Assembly: GCF_000802425.1 (NCBI RefSeq)
Contig: NZ_JRUD01000019.1
Location: forward strand, 152,547 to 216,546
Direction of reading: 5' to 3'
DNA length: 64,000 nucleotides
From: Pseudomonas flexibilis
GTDB taxonomy: Bacteria; Pseudomonadota; Gammaproteobacteria; Pseudomonadales; Pseudomonadaceae
The position numbers and the translations under genes are program-made. The notes below the pieces were generated by a model. That model did not search any database. It was not told the DNA's origin and was given only the letters and a program-made list of their open reading frames with translations. Of this stretch, positions 1-8,041 are shown one piece after another (position 1 is the stretch's first letter; every line of letters begins with the position of its first letter).

Positions 1-549
1 GCCCCAGACTTCGGCGCTGGTCATCTGCGCCAGCGGGTTGAACTTGTAGAGGGTGTTGTCCGGGGTGGAGAAGGTGGTATCGATCTCCAGCACCGCCACC
101 TGGCTGCGCGTACCGGGGCTCTGGTCGCGGCGCTGGCCGGTGGCCCAGGCGCGCACGCCGGCCAGCTTTCGGCGCAGCGGTTCGATCTTGCGGATGCCGC
201 AGCATTCGCCGTGGCCGTCCTTGTAGAAGCTGAACAGGCCCTTCTCGCGCACCAGGGCCTCCAGGCGGGCGTGGTCCGGACTGAGGATCTCGATGGGCAG
301 CGAGTAGTGCTCGCGCACCTGCTCGATGAAGCGGTAGGTCTCCGGATGCAGGCGCCCGGTGTCCAGGCTGAACACCCTGACGTTCCGGTTCAGCTTCCAG
401 GCCATGTCCACCAGCACCACGTCTTCCGCGCCGCTGAAGGACAACCACAGGTCGTCACCGAAGTGCTCGAAGGCGAGCTTGAGGATGTCCTGGGGCGATT
501 TCTCGGCGTAGCGGGCTGCCAGTTCGGCAATGTGGCTGGGCTCGATCAT
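1..549 (-). CDS. cysH: Phosphoadenylyl/adenylyl-sulfate reductase, C-terminus beyond window
   Basis: Cytoplasmic reductase of assimilatory sulfate reduction; it reduces APS or PAPS to sulfite with thioredoxin. The 183 visible residues start [10 protein letters not shown] and contain the PP-loop-type nucleotide site ([10 protein letters not shown], about residues 36-45), the [11 protein letters not shown] segment (about 62-72) and a Cys-Cys pair at about 116-117 in GECCGIRK. In this family the CC pair, with a later CxxC, marks [4Fe-4S] enzymes that use APS, as in most pseudomonads. The C-terminal Cys motif lies outside the window, so it is inferred. The gene is divergent from thrH with about 170 bp between them. 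The family assignment is firm; substrate preference is from family knowledge. Confidence 0.95.
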   Translation of the reverse strand, partial: MIEPSHIAELAARYAEKSPQDILKLAFEHFGDDLWLSFSGAEDVVLVDMAWKLNRNVRVFSLDTGRLHPETYRFIEQVREHYSLPIEILSPDHARLEALVREKGLFSFYKDGHGECCGIRKIEPLRRKLAGVRAWATGQRRDQSPGTRSQVAVLEIDTTFSTPDNTLYKFNPLAQMTSAEVWG

Positions 550-722
550 GCGGCTCTCGGCGGGTTGCAACCTGGGGCCGCGATGGTAGCACCGGGCAAC
601 CTATGCAATTAAATAACCAAAATGCGCCGTACCCACCCGGCCGGTTATAAGAGTCCAATTGCGCCGCCTGTGCCGACCGGCTAGAGTGCGGCCCTTTCTC
701 ACCTCACCCTAGGAGTGTTCTC

Positions 723-1340
723 GTGGAGATCGCTTGTCTCGACCTGGAAGGCGTATTGGTCCCGGAAATCTGGATCGCGTTTGCGGAAAAAACCGGCATC
801 GAGGCGCTGAAGGCGACCACCCGGGACATTCCCGACTACGACGTGCTGATGAAGCAGCGCCTGCGCATCCTCGATGAGCACGGCCTGAAGCTGCGCGACA
901 TCCAGGAAGTGATCGCCACCCTGAAGCCGCTGGAAGGCGCTGTCGAGTTCGTCGACTGGCTGCGCGAGCGCTTCCAGGTCGTCATCCTGTCCGACACCTT
1001 CTACGAATTCTCCCAGCCGCTGATGCGCCAGCTGGGCTTCCCGACCCTGCTGTGCCACAAGCTGGTGGTCGACGAGACCGACCGCGTGGTGGGCTACCAG
1101 CTGCGCCAGAAGGACCCCAAGCGCCAGTCCGTCATCGCGCTGAAGAGCCTCTACTACCGCGTGATTGCGGCCGGTGACTCCTACAACGACACCACCATGC
1201 TGTCCGAGGCGCATGCCGGCATCCTGTTCCACGCGCCGGACAACGTCATCCGCGAGTTCCCGCAGTTCCCGGCGGTGCATACCTATGCGGACCTGAAGCA
1301 GGAATTCCTCAAGGCGTCGAATCGCCCGTTGAGCCTGTAA
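723..1340 (+). CDS. thrH: ThrH, phosphoserine phosphatase / phosphoserine:homoserine phosphotransferase
   Basis: 205-residue HAD-superfamily enzyme. Known ThrH of Pseudomonas dephosphorylates phosphoserine and can transfer the phosphate to homoserine, linking serine and threonine synthesis. HAD motif I is near the N-terminus as CLDLEGVLVPE (usual DxDGT reads DLEGV, typical of ThrH), motif II is ILSDTFYEF (about residues 88-96), and motif III/IV is AGDSYNDTTML. The start is GTG at 723, with AGGAG about 10 bases upstream. A strong intrinsic terminator follows. cysH lies divergently upstream, an arrangement I recall from P. aeruginosa (PA1756-PA1757). Confidence 0.95.
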   Translation: MEIACLDLEGVLVPEIWIAFAEKTGIEALKATTRDIPDYDVLMKQRLRILDEHGLKLRDIQEVIATLKPLEGAVEFVDWLRERFQVVILSDTFYEFSQPLMRQLGFPTLLCHKLVVDETDRVVGYQLRQKDPKRQSVIALKSLYYRVIAAGDSYNDTTMLSEAHAGILFHAPDNVIREFPQFPAVHTYADLKQEFLKASNRPLSL

Positions 1341-1351
1341 GAACCAGCAGG

Positions 1352-1380
1352 AAAAGGCGGCCCCGGTGGCCGCCTTTTTT
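1352..1380 (+). terminator. Intrinsic terminator of thrH
   Basis: A perfect 7-bp GC stem (GGCGGCC / GGCCGCC, 1356-1374) with loop CCGGT is flanked by AAAA on the left and TTTTTT on the right. It lies 12 bases after the thrH stop. The A-run on the other side would also let it stop transcription coming leftward out of mksG. Confidence 0.93.
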
Positions 1381-1408
1381 GTGCCTGCGCGCGTACTCCG
1401 GCCGAGCC

Positions 1409-1493
1409 GTAGGGTGGACAACGTTGTCCACCATTGCGGCATCTCGTCGGGCCACTAATCGGGATTCCAGAGAAAAGAAGCTGACCGCCCTAC
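1409..1493 (+). repeat. GTAGGG palindromic repeat, copy A
   Basis: About 85 bp beginning GTAGGGTGGACAACG and ending GACCGCCCTAC, so the ends are inverted repeats (GTAGGGTGG versus GTAGGGCGG on the other strand). A second inner palindrome, ACAACGTTGT, sits near the left end. The right end supplies the TAG stop of mksG. Related copies are at 7969-8041, 48821-48898 and 48925-49012. It has no coding capacity and resembles REP/MITE-type intergenic repeats of pseudomonads. Confidence 0.8.
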
Positions 1494-2317
1494 CGGCCAA
1501 TGCAGTGCAGCGGCGCACCCATAGCCAGCATATGCTGCTGCTTGACGCTGACCCCGCCCAGTTTCATCTCCGCCCACACCACTTGCCAACCGCCCAGCGC
1601 GCTGTTGTCCAGATGCCTGGCCTGCAGATGCTGCCGTTGGAAATGCTCGCGGCTGCCCTTGGCCAGCAGCTCCGGGGTGAGCTGCGGCACCAGCAGGTGA
1701 CTGGCCTGCGGCAGCGCCGCGGCGATCACCAGGCCCGCCGGATCGTAGTCCGCAAAGACGACAACCGGAATCGCGGCGGGTAGGCGTTGCAGCAACTGCC
1801 GCGTGCCGCGCGTGGCGGCCCCATGCCCCCGGTACAGCACCAGCGCATCGCGCAGGCGGGCGGGGAGGGCGAAGCGGTGAAGCTGGTCGAAACAGTCGAG
1901 GTTCTCGACCACCAGCACGCTGCCGATGGCCACCACATCCAGCTGATCCAACGCAACCCGCAACGCGCAGCTGGAAGGCAGGGCGGGCAGCGGCGCGGGC
2001 AGCGCGCCCTTGGCCAGCACGAAGCCGTCATCCGGCCGTTGCGGAGCAAGCTTCTCGTCGATGGCCTGGGCAGCCGCCTGGATACGGTCTTCGCTTGGCA
2101 GCGGCCTTATGAGGTCCCAGCCGAAATAGCGTTCGGCTTCCTTGCGCAGCAGCTCGCGCTCGCGCGGGGTGAGTATCAAGCGGTGCCGCTCGACCCGGCC
2201 CAGCTCAAAGGCCCGATGGATGTCCCGCCAGGCTACGGTATAGGTCACGTCCAGCACGTGATTGCTCAGCAGGCGATGCACCGCGTTGGCATGCCTCCGG
2301 CCTAGGCGGACAAACAC
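1490..2317 (-). CDS. mksG: MksG/JetD-like Toprim protein of SMC defence complex
   Basis: 275-residue protein, last gene of the mksBEFG operon. A Toprim fold is indicated by the conserved Glu in LVVENLD (E138) followed by the DxD of VFADYDPAG (D190, D192), the metal-binding residues of topoisomerase/primase-type nucleases. In Wadjet/MksBEFG systems this subunit is the nuclease that cuts circular plasmid DNA captured by the SMC motor. The likely start is GTG at 2317, which overlaps mksF by 16 bp; the protein then begins MFVRLGRRHA. From memory JetD/MksG proteins are often 350-400 residues, so this one is compact and seems to lack much of the usual N-terminal arm domain. Its TAG stop lies in the terminal sequence of repeat copy A. 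Confidence 0.8.
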   Translation of the reverse strand: MFVRLGRRHANAVHRLLSNHVLDVTYTVAWRDIHRAFELGRVERHRLILTPRERELLRKEAERYFGWDLIRPLPSEDRIQAAAQAIDEKLAPQRPDDGFVLAKGALPAPLPALPSSCALRVALDQLDVVAIGSVLVVENLDCFDQLHRFALPARLRDALVLYRGHGAATRGTRQLLQRLPAAIPVVVFADYDPAGLVIAAALPQASHLLVPQLTPELLAKGSREHFQRQHLQARHLDNSALGGWQVVWAEMKLGGVSVKQQHMLAMGAPLHCIGR

Positions 2318-3522
2318 AGCGCCAGATCCCGCACGATGAAGTTGCCAGTGAACACCGGATGGTCCTCGCCTTCGGGCAGCAGCTCGAAGTAGTCCTTCTG
2401 CTCATCGGGTAGCGCCTCGTAGCCGCCGATCACCTGGTACAGCCAGGTTTCCTCGTCCCAGGGCAGGCGCTGTTCGGCGCGCCAGGCGAGCGCGGAAATC
2501 GGCTGGCCGCGCTCGATCACCTGGCAGAGATACTCCTGCACGGCCTCCTGGATCGGGCTGGCCTGCACCTCGAAGCTTTCCACCTCGCCCAGCAGCGTTT
2601 CGCCGGCTTCCGGCAGGGCCACCAGGGCGCGCTCATCGCGCTGCGCACGCACCTGCGCGGCCAGGGCCAGCAGTTCGGCTTCCTGCACGCTGTCGTGGAT
2701 ATCCACGGCGGCCGGGGCGAGCAGCGCCTCGGCCAGGTTGAGCAATTGCGGCATCTGCGGCAGGGCGGTGTGCTGGCCGGGCTGATAGTCCGGCTGCTGC
2801 TCCACATGCAGGCTCCAGCCACGCAGCAGGCGGGTTCGGCCCTGGATCTTGCGGAAGCGGCCGAGCAGGTCGAGCAGGCGTGCCTGCACCACGCCCAGTT
2901 CCAGATAGGCGTCGCTGACGCTGCGCTGCAGGCTGGTGACCAGCAGGCGGCGCAGCTCGCGCAGATCGCCGGCGGTGTCGGCCAGATCCTGGAAGTCGAT
3001 CAGCTCCAGACCGGCGAGCATTTCGCTGACCTGGGTCTGCGCCAGTTCGTTCTCGCGGATCTTGGCGTTCAGGCTGCCAACGTAGCCGAACTCGTTGTTG
3101 ATGCGGCTCCACAGCACGCGAATGCCGTGCCCCAGGCCTTCGCAGAAGCTGTAGACGTGCTCGCGCAGGTCGGACAGGTAGGCGTCGGCGGCGGCGAAGT
3201 CGCCCTGGTGGCGCGCCTCGGTGTAGTGGGCGGCCAGCGTACGGAACGTGGCCAGGGTGGCGCCGGTGTTGGCGTCGATCTGCCGGTTTCGGTCGTCCTT
3301 CAGCGCCTCTTCCAGCAGGGCGCGCACCGTGCGCCGTAGGTGCAGGTCGGCGCCGGGCTCCGGGCGGTAGAGGATGCCGTCCTTGACCAGGCGCTCCTGC
3401 ACGCCGGGCTCCAGCGCCTCGTCGCTGATGGAGCCGGCCAGGTAGGCGTCCATGATGGGTTCGGCGTGGCGGCCCAGCTGGCGCAGGAAGCGCACGCCGG
3501 CCTGGTGCAGGTTGCCGCTCAT
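2302..3522 (-). CDS. mksF: MksF/JetA-like kleisin subunit
   Basis: 406 residues, soluble, mostly helical, rich in Leu, Gln, Glu and Arg. By operon position and composition it is the kleisin that bridges the heads of the SMC dimer and binds MksE. The N-terminal half holds a stretch like RTLAAHYTEARHQGDFAAAD, and the C-terminus ends with an acidic region (LPWDEETWLY...FELLPEGED) that resembles the winged-helix end of MukF-type kleisins. No signal peptide or membrane segment is visible. The start ATG at 3522 overlaps the mksE stop as ATGA, indicating translational coupling. Family assignment rests mainly on its being between an MksE-like and a Toprim gene downstream of a MukB-like SMC, so confidence is good but not complete. 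Confidence 0.82.
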   Translation of the reverse strand: MSGNLHQAGVRFLRQLGRHAEPIMDAYLAGSISDEALEPGVQERLVKDGILYRPEPGADLHLRRTVRALLEEALKDDRNRQIDANTGATLATFRTLAAHYTEARHQGDFAAADAYLSDLREHVYSFCEGLGHGIRVLWSRINNEFGYVGSLNAKIRENELAQTQVSEMLAGLELIDFQDLADTAGDLRELRRLLVTSLQRSVSDAYLELGVVQARLLDLLGRFRKIQGRTRLLRGWSLHVEQQPDYQPGQHTALPQMPQLLNLAEALLAPAAVDIHDSVQEAELLALAAQVRAQRDERALVALPEAGETLLGEVESFEVQASPIQEAVQEYLCQVIERGQPISALAWRAEQRLPWDEETWLYQVIGGYEALPDEQKDYFELLPEGEDHPVFTGNFIVRDLALCLSA

Positions 3523-4160
3523 AGCAGACTGCTCTGGCTGGCGGCCTCGGCGCGATCCTCCAGCGCCAGGCCTTCGGCTTCGTCGATGAAGCGGATCACC
3601 TCGTAGAGGTAATCCAGCTTGCCGGTGCCGATGTAGATCTGCTTTTCCGGGTTGGGGCGGATCAGGTAGCCCATGTCGCAGAGCTTCTTGAACACCTGCT
3701 TGATCTGCGCGTCGACGCTGGCGCTGGTGGAGCCGAACAGCCGGTAGTGGCTGATGCGCGCCAACTGCTCGCGGAAGGCCGGGGTGTCCTCGACGATGCC
3801 CTGCAGTTCATTCAGACGAATCGGACTGCCCTCGGTCAGCGGCGCGTCCTGGGCGCTGGCTTCCTGCACCAGCAGCAGCCATTCCACCAGGGGGGTGAGG
3901 GCATTGCAGACGTCGCGAAACTGCTGGCCGACGACCTTGCGCTCGTTCTCGCCCAACTGGCGGTAGGCGCAATAGAACACCTCCGCCTCGGCGCCGCTGC
4001 CGACGCTGGCCACCAACCGGTTGAGGGTGCTCAGGTAGTCGTCCACCTGTTCGCGGTTGGCCGGGTTCTTCAGGAAGCGCCAGCCTTCCTCGTCGGTGGT
4101 GCGGCAGATGAAGCTGCCCTGCAGCAGGCGTTCGATGACCTGTCCCTTGTTGGAAAGCAT
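3519..4160 (-). CDS. mksE: MksE/JetB-like winged-helix accessory subunit
   Basis: 213 residues starting MLSNKGQVIERLLQGSFICR. The protein is mostly helical with a C-terminal winged-helix pattern (VFKKLCDMGYLIRPNPEKQIYIGTGK, described from about residue 150 on), as in MukE/MksE proteins that bind the kleisin and DNA. The start ATG at 4160 shares one base with the mksB stop (TGATG) and the stop overlaps mksF (ATGA), so the three genes are probably translated in a fixed ratio from one transcript. A longer reading frame exists upstream but it runs through mksB in the wrong frame. Confidence 0.85.
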   Translation of the reverse strand: MLSNKGQVIERLLQGSFICRTTDEEGWRFLKNPANREQVDDYLSTLNRLVASVGSGAEAEVFYCAYRQLGENERKVVGQQFRDVCNALTPLVEWLLLVQEASAQDAPLTEGSPIRLNELQGIVEDTPAFREQLARISHYRLFGSTSASVDAQIKQVFKKLCDMGYLIRPNPEKQIYIGTGKLDYLYEVIRFIDEAEGLALEDRAEAASQSSLL

Positions 4161-7100
4161 CAGACGGTCTCCTCGGTCTGGCGGGCTTTCAGGCGCTCGC
4201 CGATCACATCCAGGCGCGGCTTGACCACCTGCAGCTGGCGGGTCTGCTTGTTGACGATGTAGCGGTTGCTGAACAGCGACAGCACCTCGGAATCCGGGTT
4301 GGGGAAGGCGGCGAGGATGCGGATGCGGTTGCTGGTGCAGGCGTCGAAGATCTTCTTCACGTTGTTGTGGTGCAGCGTGCCCAGTTCGTCGATCGGCCAG
4401 TGGATCATCGCCGGCGCGTCGCCGCGCAGCAGGCGGGTAAACGCCAGCAGGAACTTGCACAGGATCAGGTAGGCCATGCCGTGGCTGGAGGATTCGTTGA
4501 GCTGGCGGTCGGTGCGGATCACCAGGTCGCTGTTGCCCTCGCGCAGGCGCAGCTCGATTTCCAGCAAGCCCGCGATGCCGCTGCTCAGCGCCGAGCGGCC
4601 GAGCACTTCCAGGGCGCGGCGCATGCTGCCGGTGTAGTCCTCGCCGGGCAGTTCGGCGAAGCCGCTGTCCTGCCATTCGCGGTAGGCGTTCACGAAGCTG
4701 CGCAGCTCCGGCCAGAACTCCAGCTCGGTGATGCGCGAGCGGATGGTTACCGCCGAATTGGACACCCCGTCGAGGAACAGCTCGTCGCTGACCTCGCGGG
4801 TGATGCGCGCGCTCTGGCTGGCGATGCGCTTGTCGATGTCGGCCAGCACGTCGAAATAGTCGTACAGGTCCTTGCCGAAGATGCGCCCCTGCTCCAGCAG
4901 GCCGCGGATGCTCTGCGGCACCAGCTCGTTGAGCAGTTGCGCCAGCACCGGCACCAGCCTGCGGTAATCCAGGGTCGGCACGCCGCGTTCGCTGACCAGC
5001 GTGCATTCCTCGCGGCCGCGCTCCCAGGTCTCGGTGAGGCTGGAGCCGCTCTTGCCGGCCAGCAGGCTGTCGAAGCGGTCGACGTGCTGCTTGATGGTGG
5101 TCATCAGCCCCTCGCGGCTGTGCAGCAGCTCCTGGCCGAGGCGCAGGCGCTCGTCCAGCTCGCCTTCGGGGCTGACGCCCTCGCGCGGCAGCTTGCAGTC
5201 GCCGAGGCGGCGCAGCAGGCCCTTGAGCAGATCCAGCTGGTCGCCGATCTGGCCCTGCTGCTGCAGGCCCTGCTTGCGCTGCTGCTCAAGCTGGTCGCGC
5301 TGGCGCTTGTAGGCCTGGGTGACGCTGTCGAGCCTCTGCTTGAGATCGCTCGCCTCGGCGCGCCGGGCGACCAGGTCGTCGTGCAGCTGCGGCTTGCGCT
5401 TGAGCCAGGTGACCGCGTACCACTCCTCGTAACGGTGCACCTCGGAACGCAGCGCCTCGGTTTCGCGGATGCGCTGCTCGCGTTGGTGGATACCGTTCTT
5501 CAGCTCGATCAGCTGGGCTTCGTCGACGCCACGGGACTTGAGCTCGTTGCGGTACCAGCTTTCGCAGGCGGCCAGTTCGGTCTTGCCCTGGGCGCGCTGC
5601 TCGTCCATCTGGCCGCGCAGCTGCGCCAGGCGCTGCTCCAGGTCCTGGATCACCTGCTGCCAGTGGGCCGAGGCTTCCAGGCGCGCGTCCTGGTGCTGCT
5701 CGGCCAGCTCTTCCAGCAACAGGCCGTGTTCGGCGCTCAGGCGGGCCAGGCTCTCGTCCAGCGCACTCAGTTGCTTGCGCGCTTCCAGGCGGCGCTCGGC
5801 GAGGGCGGCGTCGAGGCGCTCCTTGAGGGCGGCGCGCTCCTCGCGCAGCCGCTGGCGATCGTCCCTGGCGCGTTGCAGTTCGGTGCGGGCCTGCACCAGG
5901 CGGGTGTTGAGGTCGTCCAGCGCGGCGGTCTGTTCGGCCAGCTGGGTTTCCAGGGCCTCCTGCTGATTGCGCGCGGCCAGCAGGTTGTCCTCGGCCAGCT
6001 GCAGGCGGGCGCGCAGGGCGGCCTCGTCGGCGGCGTGCTCGGGGCTGGGCAGCATGGCCAGGTCCAGGCGCAGGCCGTGGAAGCTGTCGGACGGGGTGTC
6101 GCTCAGCGCGGGCTTGAGGTCGGTGCGCTGCAGCAGGCCCGGCTCGATCAGCTTGCCCAGGTGCTGTTCCCAGCCCGGCTGCTCGCGGCGCAGGAATTCC
6201 AGCAGGGTGTGCTGGCCGGGGTAGAGCAGGCGTTCCGCGACGTTCTTTTCCTGCTCGCGTTCGGCCACCTTGCGGGCCGCCTGCTGGTGCTGCTGGGCGA
6301 GTTCCTCGCGCTGGCGCAGCAGTTGGCGTTCCTGCTGGGTTAGGGTCTCGACCTGCTGGCTGGCCGCGTCGCGCTTTTCGTCGGCCTCTTCCAGACGGCG
6401 GTCGAAGATGTCCAGGCTGCGGCTTTCCTCTTCGCTGTAGCCGAACTGGTTGATGCGCTGCTCGTGATCCTTGCGCTCCAGCTCGCGGGCGTGCTTCTGC
6501 TCGCGGTAGTGGGTCTCGGCCTCCTGGCGGCGGCTGGCGAAGGACTTGTCCAGCTGGCTCAGGGCGTCGTGCTGCTGCTGGGTGCGGGCGGCCAGCTCGT
6601 CGCGCACCTTGCCTTCCTGTTGGTGCAGGCGGTCCAGGGCTTCCTGCTGGCGCTCCTGGACGATCTGCTTGCGCTCCAGGTAGGCGTTCTGCACGTCGGC
6701 GTGCTGCTCGGTGAGCAGGCGCAGACGCTCCTTGAGGTTGTCCAGCTCCAGCTTCCAGCCGTCGAGCTTTTCCAGATCGGCCTTGGCCTGGTCGATGTCG
6801 GAATCCAGGTACTGCTGGTACTGCTCCTCGATATGGTTGAGCTGGGTTTCGTCGCTCTCGATGCGCGCCTGCACCTGGGACAGATCGAGGCTCAGCGCGT
6901 CGCGCTGCTCTTTCCAGTCGCCTTCCAGGCGATTGAGTTCGAAGCCGATCTGCTCCAGCTCGCTCTTCAGGGTTTCCTGGCGGGCGAACAGCTGCGGCTC
7001 GTCGGTGCGGAAGGCCTGCAACAGACCGCTGAGGCGCGCCTCGCAGCCTTGCAGTTCCTGGAAGTCGCGCTCCAGGCGGGCGAATTCCGGGCGCAGGTCG

Positions 7101-7834
7101 GCGAAGCCCTGGATCAGCTGGCTGTCGCGGATCCAGTCCTCGACCTTCTGGGCGCTGAGGCCGGTGGTCGGTGGGGCAACACCGTCCTCCTCGAGGATGG
7201 CGGCGACCATCGACTTGATGGTCTCCATCTTGCCTTCGCGCGAGTGCACGGCGCGCACCAGCTTCTCGATATGGCGCAGGCTGTGTTCGCCGTTGCACAG
7301 GGAGAACTGGCGGGCCAGCTGGCGCAGCTCGCTGCGCTGGCTGTCGCTGGAGAGCAGGGTGCGGTCGTTCTGGATGATCGCCCGGTACTGACGGGTGTTG
7401 AGCTGGTTACTCACCGCGATGCCGAGCGAACGGAAATGCCGGCCCAGTTCGTTCATGGTGCGGCAGACGATGCTGTCGCCCTGGCGGCTGCGGATGTAGT
7501 CATCCAGGTCGAAGCCTTTCTGTACCAGCCGGTAGTCCACGCCCCGGCCGTCGCTGCTGGTGGCGAGGATCGCCTGGCAGGGCTCGTCGTCCATGCGCTG
7601 GTATTCGTAGACGATGAAGCTCTGCTCGGTGGGCAGGTACCAGCGCTCGAAGCTGTCACGGGTGGCCGGCACGACGCGGCTCGGGTATTCGCCGTAGAAC
7701 ACCGGCACCAGGCGCTGCAGGGTGGTCTTGCCGGAGGCGTTGGTGCCGCAGATGTTGGTGTGGTCGTCCACGACCAGCTCCACCACACCCTTGAGGTGGG
7801 TGTTGATCAGAATGAGGCGATTCAGGCTGGGCAT
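4160..7834 (-). CDS. mksB: MksB/JetC-like SMC ATPase
   Basis: 1224-residue SMC-type ATPase and first gene of the operon. The Walker A motif GTNASGKTT is at residues 30-38, the long Gln/Glu/Arg-rich middle (about residues 250-900) reads as two coiled-coil arms around a hinge, and the C-terminal head carries a signature-like SSSHGMAYL (about 1115-1123) and the Walker B element IHWPIDELG (about 1143-1151, catalytic Glu 1150). Such proteins dimerise, extrude DNA loops with MksF/MksE and, when MksG is present, lead to cleavage of small circular DNA. The start ATG at 7834 is preceded by GAAGGATTCGC. The operon order B-E-F-G is unlike the F-E-B(-G) order I recall for P. aeruginosa mksFEB and for jetABCD. 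Confidence 0.9.
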   Translation of the reverse strand: MPSLNRLILINTHLKGVVELVVDDHTNICGTNASGKTTLQRLVPVFYGEYPSRVVPATRDSFERWYLPTEQSFIVYEYQRMDDEPCQAILATSSDGRGVDYRLVQKGFDLDDYIRSRQGDSIVCRTMNELGRHFRSLGIAVSNQLNTRQYRAIIQNDRTLLSSDSQRSELRQLARQFSLCNGEHSLRHIEKLVRAVHSREGKMETIKSMVAAILEEDGVAPPTTGLSAQKVEDWIRDSQLIQGFADLRPEFARLERDFQELQGCEARLSGLLQAFRTDEPQLFARQETLKSELEQIGFELNRLEGDWKEQRDALSLDLSQVQARIESDETQLNHIEEQYQQYLDSDIDQAKADLEKLDGWKLELDNLKERLRLLTEQHADVQNAYLERKQIVQERQQEALDRLHQQEGKVRDELAARTQQQHDALSQLDKSFASRRQEAETHYREQKHARELERKDHEQRINQFGYSEEESRSLDIFDRRLEEADEKRDAASQQVETLTQQERQLLRQREELAQQHQQAARKVAEREQEKNVAERLLYPGQHTLLEFLRREQPGWEQHLGKLIEPGLLQRTDLKPALSDTPSDSFHGLRLDLAMLPSPEHAADEAALRARLQLAEDNLLAARNQQEALETQLAEQTAALDDLNTRLVQARTELQRARDDRQRLREERAALKERLDAALAERRLEARKQLSALDESLARLSAEHGLLLEELAEQHQDARLEASAHWQQVIQDLEQRLAQLRGQMDEQRAQGKTELAACESWYRNELKSRGVDEAQLIELKNGIHQREQRIRETEALRSEVHRYEEWYAVTWLKRKPQLHDDLVARRAEASDLKQRLDSVTQAYKRQRDQLEQQRKQGLQQQGQIGDQLDLLKGLLRRLGDCKLPREGVSPEGELDERLRLGQELLHSREGLMTTIKQHVDRFDSLLAGKSGSSLTETWERGREECTLVSERGVPTLDYRRLVPVLAQLLNELVPQSIRGLLEQGRIFGKDLYDYFDVLADIDKRIASQSARITREVSDELFLDGVSNSAVTIRSRITELEFWPELRSFVNAYREWQDSGFAELPGEDYTGSMRRALEVLGRSALSSGIAGLLEIELRLREGNSDLVIRTDRQLNESSSHGMAYLILCKFLLAFTRLLRGDAPAMIHWPIDELGTLHHNNVKKIFDACTSNRIRILAAFPNPDSEVLSLFSNRYIVNKQTRQLQVVKPRLDVIGERLKARQTEETV

Positions 7835-7968
7835 GCGAATCCTTCGAAGATGCGAAGCAAGGGCGCAGTTTAAGCAAGCGGCACGCCGCTGCCGAGTCGC
7901 AATCGAGCGCGCTCGTCACATTTGGGGCGATTTGCCGCTGTGGCAGCGCTCGGTGATGCCATGACTTC

Positions 7969-8041
7969 GTAGGGTGGGCAACGTTTTCCTTGCCCGTTGC
8001 GGCCGCGCCGCCGGCGGCCGGAAAGACGCCGACCGCCCTAC
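7969..8041 (+). repeat. GTAGGG palindromic repeat, copy B
   Basis: About 73 bp beginning GTAGGGTGGGCAACG and ending GCCGACCGCCCTAC; the ends are inverted repeats, and the centre is itself palindromic (GGCCGCGCCGCCGGCGGCC). It has the same orientation as copy A, so copies A and B bracket the mksBEFG operon. The TAG stop of pabB lies in its right end, as the mksG stop does in copy A. Confidence 0.8.

Noticed and set aside
4367..6343. 658-codon open frame on the plus strand within mksB
   Set aside because: Antisense of the coiled-coil region, giving Ala/Leu/Gln-rich sequence with no domain.
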